A stretch of DNA of 64,000 bases, taken from Pyxidicoccus caerfyrddinensis. GTDB taxonomy: Bacteria; Myxococcota; Myxococcia; Myxococcales; Myxococcaceae. The stretch's first letter is position 1. The number at the start of each line of letters is the position of its first letter. The notes under the pieces are model-generated. The model did not search any database, was not told the DNA's origin, and saw nothing but the letters and a program-made list of their open reading frames with translations. Of this stretch, positions 19,001 to 27,100 are shown in pieces. The translations under genes were made by a program, and so were the position numbers. The stretch is taken from the NCBI RefSeq assembly GCF_010894405.1, contig NZ_JAAIYA010000004.1:558001-622000 (forward strand), given 5' to 3'.

Positions 19001-20286
19001 GTCACCGACGGAGGCGCGGTGTCGATGACGAAGGCGCGCGACACCGCCGCCTCGTTGCCCGCGCCGTCCCGCGCCGTCACCACCAGCGTGTGCGGACCCG
19101 GCGCCGACACCACGCCGCCGCTCGCGAAGGGCTGCCCGTCCAGGGTCGCGCCCGCCGTGCCCGGGTGCTCCTCCTGCACCGTCCAGGACACCGTGGCCGG
19201 CGTGTTGCGGCGCTCCCCGTCCCCGACGCCCGCCACGGTGATGACGGGCGGCGTGGAGTCGATGGTGAAGGTGGCCGTCTGGCTGGCCGTGTTGCCGGCC
19301 TCGTCCCACGCGGAGAGAACCAGCGTGTGGGCCCCCGACACGGAGATGGCCGTGCCGGACACGACGTCCTGGCCATCCAGCCGCGCCTCCACCCGCGCGA
19401 GATGCGTGTCGGTGACGGTCCACGCCGGAGTCACCGCGTGGTTGACGAACGGCTCGGCCGGCAGGCCGGAGACCTGGATGACCGGCACCGTCAGGTCGAG
19501 GACGAAGTGCACCGTGCGCGTGGCGGTGTTGCCCGCCGCGTCGAGCGCCGTCACCACCAGCGTGTGCGCGCCCTCGGTGGAGACCTCGGTCCCCGAGGTG
19601 AAGTCCGCGCCGTCGAGCGTGGCCGTGACGCTGCCCGGGTTCGCATCCGTGGCGCTGAGGCCGGGGGTGACGCCCTGCCGGTAGTGCCGGTCCGCCTCCA
19701 CGCCCGTCACCACCACCACGGGCGGCGTGGTGTCGACGGTGAAGTGGCCCACGACCGTGGCCTGATTGCCGGCCCTGTCCCGCGCCGTCACGGAGAGCAG
19801 GTGCGTGCCCTCCGCGGAGACGACGGTGCCCGACGTGAAGGGCTGGCCGTCGAGTGTCGCGTCCGCCTGCTGGAGGTACGCGTCCGTGGCGCTGAAGACG
19901 GGCGTCACGGGGCTCGCGACGTACGCGCCCTCCACGAAGCCGCTAAAGGTGACCACCGGGAGCGTGAAGTCGAGCGTGAAGCTCCGCCGCGCCACCGTCT
20001 GGTTGCCGGCCCGGTTGCGCGCCACCACCTCCACCGTGTGCGGGCCTTCCGAGGAGATGAGGTCGCCGCTGGCGTACGGCTGCCCGTCCAGCGTGGCCAC
20101 CACCGCGTTCTCGGGCTGGTCCGCGTTGGTGACGGTGAACGTCACGACCCCCGGCGCGTTCCGGTACGCCCCCTCCGGGATGCCGTCGAACGTCACCACC
20201 GGCGGTACCGGGTCCTTCGGGCAGCCCGTGATGACTGTCAGCAGGAGCGCTCCCCAGAGCGCCGTCGCGCGAATCCCCCGGTTCAT
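6532..20286 (-). CDS. RHS-repeat polymorphic toxin lipoprotein with Ig-like stalk and ART-like tip
   Basis: 4,584 residues. A type II signal peptide ends at the lipobox VITGC (Cys22). Residues about 27-680 are tandem bacterial Ig-like repeats of about 75-85 residues (recurring ATLDGQPF and GNQA/GNTA motifs). They are followed by an Asp-Ala-Gly-Val-Pro linker (about 683-723), more Ig-like domains, an SbsA-type Ig domain (about 996-1080), a carboxypeptidase-regulatory-like domain (about 1083-1150), a calcium-type DTDGDGYVD loop near 2060, a DUF6531-like entry to the RHS shell (about 2420-2480), many YD repeats (about 2660-4100) and the RHS core motif YAQQRWYAPQLGRFLSEDP near 4150. After it come glycine-rich hydrophobic segments and a variable C-terminal tip. 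RHS shells usually encapsulate and release the tip; lipidation suggests outer-membrane display. The ATG has GGGGGAGGAG upstream and overlaps the preceding PpiC stop. Confidence 0.85.
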   Translation of the reverse strand: MNRGIRATALWGALLLTVITGCPKDPVPPVVTFDGIPEGAYRNAPGVVTFTVTNADQPENAVVATLDGQPYASGDLISSEGPHTVEVVARNRAGNQTVARRSFTLDFTLPVVTFSGFVEGAYVASPVTPVFSATDAYLQQADATLDGQPFTSGTVVSAEGTHLLSVTARDRAGNQATVVGHFTVDTTPPVVVVTGVEADRHYRQGVTPGLSATDANPGSVTATLDGADFTSGTEVSTEGAHTLVVTALDAAGNTATRTVHFVLDLTVPVIQVSGLPAEPFVNHAVTPAWTVTDTHLARVEARLDGQDVVSGTAISVSGAHTLVLSAWDEAGNTASQTATFTIDSTPPVITVAGVGDGERRNTPATVSWTVQEEHPGTAGATLDGQPFASGGVVSAPGPHTLVVTARDGAGNEAAVSRAFVIDTAPPSVTVEAPADGLVTGAADVALVVAVSDDGPLADVRVGGVSMMRGADGKYRHTLPLTEGGNAFTVEALDAAGNSASALLQVVRDSEAPLLVVTSPEDGAVVAAPTVTVSGTVTDATAVTLTLGGGPVTLEAGGAFSVTQALQQGNNTVVLVATDAAGHQTTVSRAVRRAGNPPSLVVTDPPEDYAFPEAFVTVRGEVSSAEAGDVPNVTVDGNVAAVDARGRFAYTLEVPVGPRNVSVVAVDRYGQSTEKSLRLLRLGTESDAGTSTDAGTSGADAGVPGTDAGVPQADAGVPEQEPAPVLVVESPSDGTVVGGMRFAVMGRVEGGALPLQVTVNGLPATVSSRSFSASLALLEGSRQVDIRVRDALGRTDSASRGVVVDRTAPYVEVTRPTTNPAQVTESPYLLMGTVGDANLAGVTVQGLPVPVVAGGFSAPVSLVAGDNAISVEAVDLAGNRRSLVQHLVIDSVPPVVSILQPVDGTEAEDAIVDVSVRVTGGTGALDVRIGTGAATRGAGGLYTAQVPLSLGENLIPVTATDAQGLTGSASVRVRFRDVTQEPLAVTGADPAPGAEDVDTAALVSVSFNKPVRPEDVPGHLEVWARGAKLAGGYSVAPGAQTATFVAKDPLPEGERVTVRVSGVRAGAGPGMAAPYASEFTVRRPMTVVRGVVMDDGLRPLPGVKVEVEGQALSTLTGPDGNWALVGVRGGGPVVVRYEGGTTSDGRTLPVVRRQVFVASEQETVDKRLTLVAVDAASAQVVDGAAGGVVTLGGAHGSLRLEVAEGGLAFASGTTRGFLTATEIPTVHRPVPVEDKVSVDALWQLGPEQVRFLKPVSLTLPNRTRLPAGRMVVLLGFDERRLSLKRVGLAHVRADGEAIVADAPVPAGSLEFLGYMALTPEQQGKLEELLAAGGGATGGPATDGGLGLLRLPVKAREPSLWERVKDVVIASAHADIGNALLSMWAVMDSFLPGIAYVSGQVRSPREHQTTLTMERPDLESGIEVDVPHTVLIEFTAEYQANGAASASESVVATLSAVGPSGGPIAPKAQETWRNEGQGKASIESEVSLSFGTSTLLLTGKTRYDTRAIRLTATLEPIIPDAGGPPTKARLTVRKEPDSTDTEDPFHGVVRFKNLPVSVTSYVDTGGMTDDKGVFRSMVIVPGPDTTGIACADIPLGPRFDSKTDLFGNPHVVAVNTTFPVCSRSFSMFPNAYSWADVLVDVRLLYGNLTFKNKDGQKVPATCRSGSETKRNPETGELESLSEEDSATTEVHFFREDDLLHPVARYAVTRPQTMECEDPESPPTGVHGQYSRVRLGPSHYSNTETRARCLQLSSSAGPLSPEDESFYRLECGPMAGSFLRLGAGERLVVFAVNHATGYSGMKTVTVPSINRAVRAADGTCPEDAAAGGPLQVREGSQTYSMSRCSRAELGIPGDIDLYPPEIDVRVKRQARSEGLQRGDEPRHLIRTGGAGTTRDDYLQVTTHWRVRRAPVPEAAPTDGGLPDDWDREEEDCEKGRLPDGGVCRPSAITDDDADAGTLLEMFCSELAPGASRKQWETCLRDAMQLSDVPRGVPPLAGQIVRVTGTTVEQPAVTTFDVAPGLNTVNVQSSLRRVNASGQQQTLNNLTRANYYLHVVGNRLLDRDTDGDGYVDAKESRARPPNFEEPTSGHDNPPGLPEQALFLKNVFKRYDARGALVDQYDVKREHEFRILDLEPRKLVATQDEVTRDLRQTPPLAQARDLSYQFLAGLLAPDEPGRAGTLSGDYRVRLGTDEFGIDCPFTIDEVSHTITANCGGEYVGDILSASDVLYLEVYLSGNAENVLYRFNLQGLAPRKDYVASSAAYTMDAAMLQDDPSTGKPAIGRPVSQPSTANFYVDPTEVTSGTLRLCLNPICGPANTDLLKEVSLTLQPDGSYSLQDAGNGTVKQKLFQAKRSSNTGARRFRLPLPPHLTGMAGSSHEPVPVYLVLDTVLPVKDHRVMELGRPQGSYNGANARAVGQETVAGVNVADGHLSFEHVDFALPFLKGEFAFKRVYNNQDNFPTPLGVGWRHNFDGWLLEERVGRYIAVVGGQGFVFPDCAAEPKESSSYGNTLGTDPCKETDGAHGFELRVEAPMDSSGASDKLTLKTEGGWTFEFNRPAKGPREEGHRRWMLTRFSDSHGRDGGDQGWTKLEYEPDSERLWKVTQAADAGTVSLAFTYEDVDTEATDLPEAIRILARARGFKWMRTATLTGGAGGGYSLRFEQDRKGNLTRVERSPGLPYQSYEYDYLPVASTLKDDEKWEAVNELAATRVIYGNSPASNGPVHWRASYERSASSAPYQHVKAHEMVTSVSTTGMQGAKVEIAYSGPQARSVTWPDGVKATLSLNDFGNVGSSQVTPGSASTTAWGSDTRGGKVVANQQTSAAGRTLAMDTSTRLVLQEVSLLNAPAGSKPVEGLGTTGSLVRHVLDSRFGVPATSTTQVGGAAATVESPRSDKGDLLGLKVSAPGGTREVFKDARYTADGLLQGYTDAQGREVVLSNFNALGQPQRMTMQLASAPSGLSFLTRTLSYDSYGRLVRTEDMETGSFESFTHDGVGRVLTHVRSGTPQESWTYTYTDQDDALTVTEVLAKASAGTTRNHERTRQYVDGLLMSESSYVGEPATLSTRTNTYANGRLTSTQDESGNTHVYQYDAEGRVEQVKVGSTLEVAYARDADGNPYSVTDHLGRVTTLGYDRLGRPVFWDWGDGDTLELKLDVQGNPVSRKVGGSGQHTVLMTSLDALGNPQATNSERAKGGVHEVRAYDGAGRLARREDQELGLVETYEYGDVLGRTTQVERKVRSGIATLTWKETRTYLDPQHRVRVERSIDTGAGQRREEAETLTIDAAGRTLSVVRQVGGVNAEETFEYTERGQVWRHTTAENAVTQRFYDPQGTLTKRVEPENKTTTYALDPSGRVHVERGPHAGYQCTYAYDALGRLASKVVAAHATTPEMQWTYEYLPLTQQVRETADPGAGNTIVTLRRLNARDRLLSEVVSGSGGQRTKTVELEGPWAKSVTVREGNGWESKTAWPSRDDRGRILEEEETWSAEGLSYRYRTATSWDERQASVTTSDEAGGASQSWTTQLEVDSLGNVVEVTRDGRKNVWTYDAAGVLAREKPAGVSETTYSYENGLLTRSTFGGEHTDYGYDLDGRLTTRTGPDGRQLAVSYWPRGQVKEEQFGRAGDFQRTGYTYDANGALLSVTEGLGSPDAETKAFTRGARGELLSVAQPGAGTFSYTHDGLLRLRGVTRPSGGVANESFEYDFLGRQTLRKRGSASWQTTWVAGKATRVDANLDTTESLMDGRGRLAREDYQPGAASAAHTQLTRVTYAYTAEDQPWRVTERQGATNVENTFTYDARRLLQSVRRGGDLVSFTHTDSGRRKTVESAAGTVTYGYDPRGRLSDIDSPAGGMAVEWEPGGERLAAVTGGGLTERRCHDARGRLTGVVNAGGPVDCGNPGAASGLHSRFAYTYDGRGNRLRETYRDGQLTSDEVTTYGYDAADRLTGVRYPDGVAQLYKLSGDGTRLEEKEVAAYSGSLEPSGFSGASARRHWRYGLDTRGGLNKLYDELHAGQLIATYETDDAGRLTSEQTPSGRKDYGWDAAGRLTHVSVQPAVSGGGGGNVTATYTYGWDGLRRSRTVGSQTTNWLWAGASLVEERLPGQAALLYARGPGLTVSVGSERIAHDGAGSAVGSVGATDTWHRYDAWGGYRKSETHWKVPGAAEASLGFTGHAFDADSGLTYAQQRWYAPQLGRFLSEDPVFGVPSVPGSLNAWGYAHGNPTRYTDPTGEFVPLILGGIAIGMELGFFGGVIHQELTHEKGFWEFDHANWMHVGKSTLVGGAVGGVGTAAGVAGSMLSGQAALMLGASKVTAYTAAGAGGAFASGYVGDVAGQVTEMALGMGRTSVNHRRALVFGVVFAPLGAAGGYIKGTLEQLSDDIAVAIQQGFTEGAAETGIQSWHPPAPAASAAADAQASTALLDDALTGVSATEGGSAPLLPSLDDELVTVYRVQPRIDSDDITGGVYRYWIEKNKTVEKATREWAKLLQSVNEGEVVDRIKAMEGAQAGHKSSPFISTTFSEAGARASKASAEAAGRNVELVTIKGPRSAGFDFEKEFTQLGGRNNPKRFKDAEMEEFGIPDRIIPGEGTSESGFFIIGRE
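18119..18243 (-). repeat. Asp-Ala-Gly-rich linker repeats in the RHS protein
   Basis: Codes for a low-complexity hinge of repeated DAGT/DAGVP units (about residues 683-723) between two Ig-like blocks. Such DAG/DGG linkers recur in myxobacterial cell-surface proteins and probably give flexibility. Confidence 0.7.
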
Positions 20287-21131
20287 TCGGACTCCTCCCC
20301 CTTGGACCTGGCCGGACCGGCCAGCTCGCGCAGACGCTCGGGATGACGCTTCACCGAGATGTTGCTCCGCAGTTGCTCTTCCAGCGCCTTCGCCGCCTCA
20401 TGCCGCGCCCGCGCCGCGAGCTCGCCCCGGACCTCCTGGAACGTGGGCACCACCGTGCGCGGCGCCTCGAGCGCCTTCGCCACGTGGAGCCCGAAGGCCG
20501 TCTCGAACGGCTTCGACAGCTCGCCCTGCTTCAGCTCCACCACCGCGTCGAAGAAGCGCGGGTCCACCTGTCCCTCCCGCACCGGCCCCAGGTCTCCGCC
20601 CTTCTCGCCGGTGGCGGCGTCCTCGGACGCCTCGCGTGCCACGGCCGCGAAGTCCTCGCCGCCCTGCACGCGCGCGTACAGCAGGTTGATGCGCGCCCGG
20701 GCCTCCGTCCTCGCCCTCGCGTCCGCCGGCAGGCGCACCACCAGGTGCGCCACGTGCACCTGCCGGCGCGACAAGGACTCCTTCTCCTTCTCGTAGCGCT
20801 GCCTGAGCGCGTCCTCGGTGCCGGACTCCGCGGCCACCTTGTCCAGGTACGCGTTGGCCAGCACCTCGCGCCGCGCGGCCTCCACCCTCGCCGCCACCGC
20901 CGGGTCGTCCAGCAGGCCCGCCCGGGTGGCACCCTCGGCCAGCCGCGCCCGGTCCACCAGCGCGTCCAGCGCCTGCTCCGGCGTCGCGTCGCGGTCCCGC
21001 GTCTCCCAGAACCACGCCACGTCCGCGCGCTTCAGCGCCGTGCCGCCCACGTCCGCCACCACGTCCTTGTCCCCACAGGCCGCGAGCAGCAGGCCCAGGA
21101 CTGCTCCCATCCATCGCATCCAGGTCCTCAC
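20283..21131 (-). CDS. PpiC/SurA-like peptidyl-prolyl isomerase lipoprotein (second copy)
   Basis: 282 residues. A lipoprotein signal (MGAVLGLLLAAC, then GDKD) is followed by a SurA-N-like helical region (about residues 30-130) and a parvulin/PpiC domain (about 130-235, with QVHVAHLVVRLP, then GEKGGDLGPVREGQVDPRFF and KPFETAFGLHVAKALE). A basic helical C-terminus follows. It should act as a foldase or chaperone in the periplasm or on the inner face of the outer membrane. The GTG start at 21131 has GGGAGG at the right distance and overlaps the stop of the giant gene by 4 nt; ATG at 21119 is the alternative. Its stop overlaps the RHS start by 4 nt. Sandwiched between the two giant genes, it is probably a dedicated chaperone of one or both. 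Confidence 0.85.
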   Translation of the reverse strand: MRTWMRWMGAVLGLLLAACGDKDVVADVGGTALKRADVAWFWETRDRDATPEQALDALVDRARLAEGATRAGLLDDPAVAARVEAARREVLANAYLDKVAAESGTEDALRQRYEKEKESLSRRQVHVAHLVVRLPADARARTEARARINLLYARVQGGEDFAAVAREASEDAATGEKGGDLGPVREGQVDPRFFDAVVELKQGELSKPFETAFGLHVAKALEAPRTVVPTFQEVRGELAARARHEAAKALEEQLRSNISVKRHPERLRELAGPARSKGEESE

Positions 21132-24100
21132 TGTCCGCCTCCCACCGTCTGCTGGCACGCCGCGTCCGCCGCGCAGTCCGCGTCGGCACAGTCGGGGGCG
21201 CCGTCGCCGTCGTCGTCCGCGCCCCCGGTACAGAGGCCCACTTCGTCCATCTTCCAGATGCCCAGCGTGTAGGAGCCGTAGCTGCCGACGCTGTAGCCAT
21301 CCACGATGACGGCGACGGCCTGCCGGGCCCGCAGGTCCACCAGCACCCGGGACCAGGCGCCGCTCCCGCTGTCGTCGTCGCAGGCGAGCTGCGGCCCCCC
21401 GCACGTCAAGTCCCTCACGTGGAGCACCGTGTCGTAGCTGCCCTGGACGATTTCGAGCCGGTAGCGGCCCGCCACGGGCGCCACCCACTCGTAGACGCGG
21501 TCGGACGAGCGCGCCGAGCTGCCGCAGCTGGCAGTGAAGTTGTTGGGCTGGCCCATCGTATTGCCGGAGACGAGGGCCGGCAGGACGCTGGGAAGCAGGC
21601 CCGAGGCGGGCGTGGAGCAGAACGCCTCGTTGCCACCTCCCGCCGCCGAGCAGCCCGTATCCGCCGGCCAGTCCACGCGGCTGTCGCCGTCGTCATCCAG
21701 GCCGTTGCCGCACACCGACAGCTCACTGCCACCGCCGGCCGCCTCACAGCCCGGGTCGGACGGGTAGTCCGTCAGGCCGTCGCCGTCATCATCCACGCCG
21801 TTGGCGCAGAGGGGCGGAGTCTCCGGGTCCGTCTCGTCGTCGTCACCCGCCGAGGCACAGCCCGGCTCGGCCGGGTAGTCCACCTTCCTGTCCCCGTCGT
21901 TGTCGACCCCATCCGCGCAGCGGGCCGGCACGCACCGCTCCTCGTCGCCCAGCCGCCGGCACACCTGGCCCTGCGCGCACGCGAACCAGGGTTGCTCCAC
22001 GTCGCACGAGGAGTTCTGGATGAGCTGCCCGGAGAGCTGGAGCGTCGTGTCCGACGTCCCGCTCAGCAGCAGGAAGTAGTTCGCCGGGTAGACGTAGGAC
22101 AGGTCGATCAGGTCCGGCCCCGACGCCAGGGTGATCCCCTCGAAACCGCAGTAGGGGCGCAGCGTCAGCGTGCTGCCGGGCGCCGTGGCCCGCAGGCGTC
22201 CCGGGCCCGGCATCCGGATGCCGAAGACGCGGTCCGGACCACAGCACACCGACTCGTCGTCCTGCGACGTGGAGAGCGGCACCGGCGTGGAGGCCGACGT
22301 GGGCTCCAGGGGTCCGGCGCAGCTCTCGCCGTCCCCGCTCTCCGTCTGTCCCGCCGCGCTCGCGCAGCCCGGGTCCGCCGGGTAGTCCGCGCGGCCGTCG
22401 CCGTCATCGTCCAGGCCATTCCGGCACAGCGTTCCTTCCGGCGGGTCGGTCTCGTCCTCGTCCTCTGGCGACTCGCAGCCCGGGTCCTCCGGGTAGTCCG
22501 CGAAGCCGTCGCCGTCGTCGTCCCGGCCGTCCAGGCAGGCCTGTCTCAGGCAGAGCGTCTCCTCGCCCAACGTCCGGCACGTCGTGCCCGTGTCACAGAC
22601 GAACCACGGCTGGGCCGGGTCGCAGGTCGAGCCCTGGTAGAGCAGCCCGCCCACCCGCAGCGTGGCGTCTTCCGAGCCGCTGACGACCACATAGTACGTG
22701 CCCCTGTTCACCCAGGCCGAGGCCCTGCCGGGGGACGGCGTGCCTCCGCTGCCACCGTCCGTGCCGCCATCGGTGCCAGCATCGTCACCGCCGTCGGTGC
22801 CACCGTCCGTGCCGCCATCCGCGAGGGCGTTGTTGCCTCCGCCGTTCCCTCCGCCCTGGGTGACTCCGGTCGCTCCGCAGCTCATGGCCCAGTTCGAGTG
22901 GCAGACGCTCCGGAGCTCCACGTTGGCGTAGGTCGCTTCCACTTCCAGGCGGCCATCGCCCGGCATGCGCACGCCGTACACGCGGTCCGGCTGCGTGGCG
23001 CCGCAGGAGAGGCGCTCGTCGTCCGAGGCCCCGGCCAGCGGCACGTGGGTCGTTTCGCCCGCCCACTCGGCGGGGCTCGCGCAGCTCTCGCCGTCGCCGT
23101 TGTTCTCGAACAGCCCCGAGCGCGAGCCGCAGCCCGGGTCCTCCGGCCAGTCGATGTGGCCATCGCCATCATCGTCCGCGCCGTTGGCGCACTCCGGTAG
23201 CACCGCGGGCGCCTCCTCGTGGTCGTCCTCCGGGCTGGAGCAGCCGGGGTCCTGCGGGAAGTCGGCGAAGCCGTCCCCGTTGTTGTCCAAGCCGTCCTGG
23301 CACGCCGCGGACCGGCAGCGCAGCTCGCCCTCCGTCGGGAGGCACGAGCGCGAGGACCCGCAGCGGAACCAGGGCTGCGCCGGATCACACGTAGAGCCGT
23401 CGTACAGCTCGCCTGCCACGCGCAGCGTGGCGTCACGCGGGCCGCTGATGACGAGGTGGTAGGTGCCCGGCGTGAAGGCGTGCCAGAAGTACGACGGAGA
23501 GCCTTGCGTCGGGTCCTCGGGAATCCACGCGGTGGAGCACTTGAGCTCATGGCTGGCCTGGCCACAGCCGTCGCGCAGCGCCAGGTGCGCATTCGTGGCG
23601 CGGAACTCGAACGCGCCCGCGCCCGGCATCCGGAAGGCCACCACCCGGTCGGGCAGTCCCTGCGGCGCGCACGACAGCCACGCGTTGGAGTCCGCCCCCG
23701 CCAGCGAGACATGGGTCTCCAGCGCGTTCAGCTCGGCGGGAGCGGAGCACACCTCGCCATCGCCGCTCTCGGACGGGGAGCCCGCCGCCACGCAGCCCGG
23801 GTCCGCCGGCCAGTCGGTACGGCCGTCCCCATCGTCGTCCACGCCATTGGCGCAGGCGGACGGAAGCTGCGAGTCCTCCTCACTCGAGTCCGCCGGCGAC
23901 TCGCACCCGGGCTCCTCGGGGTAGTCGGTCCGGCCGTCGCCGTCGTTGTCGACGCCGTCGCTGCACTCCACGGTGACGCACCGGTGGACGCCCTCCTCCG
24001 CCGGCACGCAGGCGCCGTGGCCGCAGACGAAGGCCCCGGAGGAAGGCTCGCACTTCGCGCCAATGCCCAGCCGCGCGCTGTACAGGACGACGCTCCTGTC

Positions 24101-27100
24101 GCCGCCGTAGTACCAGTTGCGCACGAAGAGGCGGGCGTTCGCGGACAGCGGCCCCACCGTCGTCATGCCGGAGGTGCAGGCCTGCTGCGGCTGCTCGCAG
24201 CCATCCCGGACGCTCACGATGTCCGCCGAATAGTACGTGAGCTGCTCCACCGGGCCGTCGAAGGGCAGCGACGTCCACGCGCCCTGCGTGCCCCAACCAC
24301 AGTCCTGGGGCGCGTCGGAGGCCTGATTCGGCTGGAGCCGCGTCTCCCCCGCCTTCAGCGGCACGGGCAGGTCACACGTCGAGCCCGTGCCCGACGGCAG
24401 CACCTCCACGCTCCAGGTGGCCGAGGCTTCCGCGCCCGCGCGGTCCATGACGTCCAGCGACAGCACCGCCGGCCCCGTCACCAGCGGCGTGAAGGAGGCG
24501 TAGGCCTGGGAGCTCGGGGCCTCGATGCGCGCGGCGACGGGCACGCCCGCGAGCTGGAACTCCGCCCAGGCCAGCGGCGGTCGCTCGTCGGCCATCGACC
24601 CGGACACAGTCACCGGCGTTCCCGCCACCAGGTAGTCCAGCCTGGACAGCACCACCGTGGGGGGCGTGTTGGCCCGCAGGCCGTAGGTCCACGTCGCGGT
24701 GGACTCCGCGTCCAGCGTGTCCGCCGCCGTGGCGGTGAAGGCCACCTGCGTGCCCGCGGGCATGGTGACGGTGGCGCAGCGCTTCAGGCAGCGCTCGCCC
24801 CAGCAGCTCGCGGGCGTGGCGTCCAGCAGCGTGCCGTCCAGCCGCAGCTCCAGCCGTCCCACCCCGGCCGCGTCCGTGGCCGTGGCGCAGAGCAGCTCCG
24901 GGTAGCCGGAGACGAGCTGGTCGGTCGTGGGCTCCAGGTAGAGCTGGGGCGGCGCGTTGGGCATCACCTCCACCGTCCGCGTCTGGGTCGTCTCGCGGCC
25001 CCGGCTGTCACGTGCGATGCCGGTGAAGACGATCCGCAGCGCCTCGCTCCGTCGCGGCAGGGCGTAGTCCACCTGAAGGTAGCTGTTGGTGCCCGAGGCA
25101 AGCTCCACGCCGTTGGCCAGCAGGCGCAGCGAGGTCAGGTCTCCGTCGTTGTCGGACGCCTCCACGTACACATGGATGAGGTCGCCCTCGAACGCGGCGC
25201 TCGGAGGACGCGCGGAGTCCCAGAAGGCGACCTCGGGCGCATCGCCGTCCGAGCGCACCACGTACGACTGGCTCGTCTGGATGGAGCGGCCCGCCGGGTC
25301 CTTCACCACCAGGGCCAGGGCGACGGACTCACCGAGGCGCGACTCGGGCAGCTCGAGGCAGTGGTACACGGACGTCGTGGACCAGGTCTGCGCCGTGTTC
25401 TCCGTCGAAGCCACCTCCACGCCGTCCACGAGCAGGGCCAGCGTGTAGGGGCCATGCGGGTAGTAGTAGTAGCCGGAGATGCAGTTGAGGAACGGCCGCA
25501 CCCGCAGGTGCGCGGGCAGGCCCCACGGCAGGTCGGTGAACGTCGGGGGCGTGGAGAGGATGATGGGAATGGAGGTGGTGGCCGTGCGCCCCGCTCCGTC
25601 GATGAGCTCGGCGTGGAGCACACCCGTCTCCGTGCTCGTCACCGTCGGCAGGACGACCGACTGCGTCGGGTAGGAGACGGCGGGGTGGGCGACCTGCTCG
25701 CCCAGCACCTTGTCTCCGTACCGCACCGTCCACCGGGCCGGAGCCACGGCGCCCGAGAGCAGCACCTGCACGTCGGTCCGCTGGCCGGAGGGCAGCGTCC
25801 AGTTCGCACCGATGTTGACGATGGTGATGGAGGGAGCGGCCCCCTCGTACGGCGTCACGCGGACGCGCACGGGGGACGACAGCGCGACGCCGCCGTTGCC
25901 ACCGCGCGCCCGGAGCTGGACGACCCACTCGCTCCCGGGGCTGGTGCCCACGGGCACCGGCAGCAGCGCGCGCGCATCCCTGTCATCGAGCGGACCCAGC
26001 TCGCGGCCGTTCACCAGCAGCTCCACCGAGTCCACGGAGGCGCCGGAAGTCGCGCCCGTGAGCGCGAAGACGTCACCCGCGCGCACCTCGAAGCCGTCCG
26101 CCGGCGCGACGATGCGCACCGAGGGCACCGCCCGCGTGGCGGGCAGCGGGAAGCGCAGCACGCCGTTGAAGGCATCCGCTACCACCACGTCCCCGCCGCT
26201 GAGTACCGCGTCGTCCGCGCGGCCCGCCGGGAAGGTGGCCACGTGCACGGGCGCGTCCGCGTCGGTGAGGTCGAAGAGCTGCACCCCGCCGCTGGCCTCG
26301 CTCAGCACCGCCAGCCGGCCGTACAGCCGCGCCCTCACCACCGGGCCCGCCGTCTGCGTTTGCACCCGGGCGGTGGCCTCCGCGCCGTCCACCTGCCACG
26401 TGGTGAAGCCCTGCGCATTGCCCGTCACCAGCAGGCCGCCGTCCAGCGCCACCGCGTCCGCGGCCGTGCCCGCGAAGGTCGCCAGCCGACGCAGCTCGCC
26501 GGATGACTCCACGCTCACGAGACTCCAGCCTCCCGCGCCGTGAGCCACCGCCGCGCGGCGCTCGTCGCCCGACACGTCCACCGCGCCGCCCGACATCAGC
26601 AGCGAGGCGCGCGAGTCGGACACGGGCAGCGTCGCGGTGGACACCCTGCCGCCGCCCAGCGCCCACAGCCGGCGGGCGGATGCGTGGAAGCGCGTCACCG
26701 CGCCGAGCTGGTTGAGGTGCCAGTTGTTGGCGTAGTTGTACGAGTACCAGAGCGAGCCATTGGCCTGCTCGTAGGCCTCCTGCAGCGCCGTCCCCGTGAG
26801 GAACCAGGCCGTCTGCCCCACGCGCTCCACCTGCCGCGCGTCGGTGATGCCCACGTTGCCGTCGCGCGCCTGGAACCGTCCGGGCAGGGACAGCTCGAGG
26901 TTGGCGAGCCCCGCCGGACCGGCGGCGACGAGGACGCCCCCGCGCCAGGCCGTGAGGCCCATGGGCGGAGACGCCAGCGACTGCGTCGCCGAGGCCACCT
27001 GGGCCACGTCGGCGGAAGGCACCGGCAGCCGGCGCAGCTCCACGCCCACCTCGGTGGCCACCAGCATCAGCCCTCCGGAGATGGCCAGGTCGGTGCCGTC

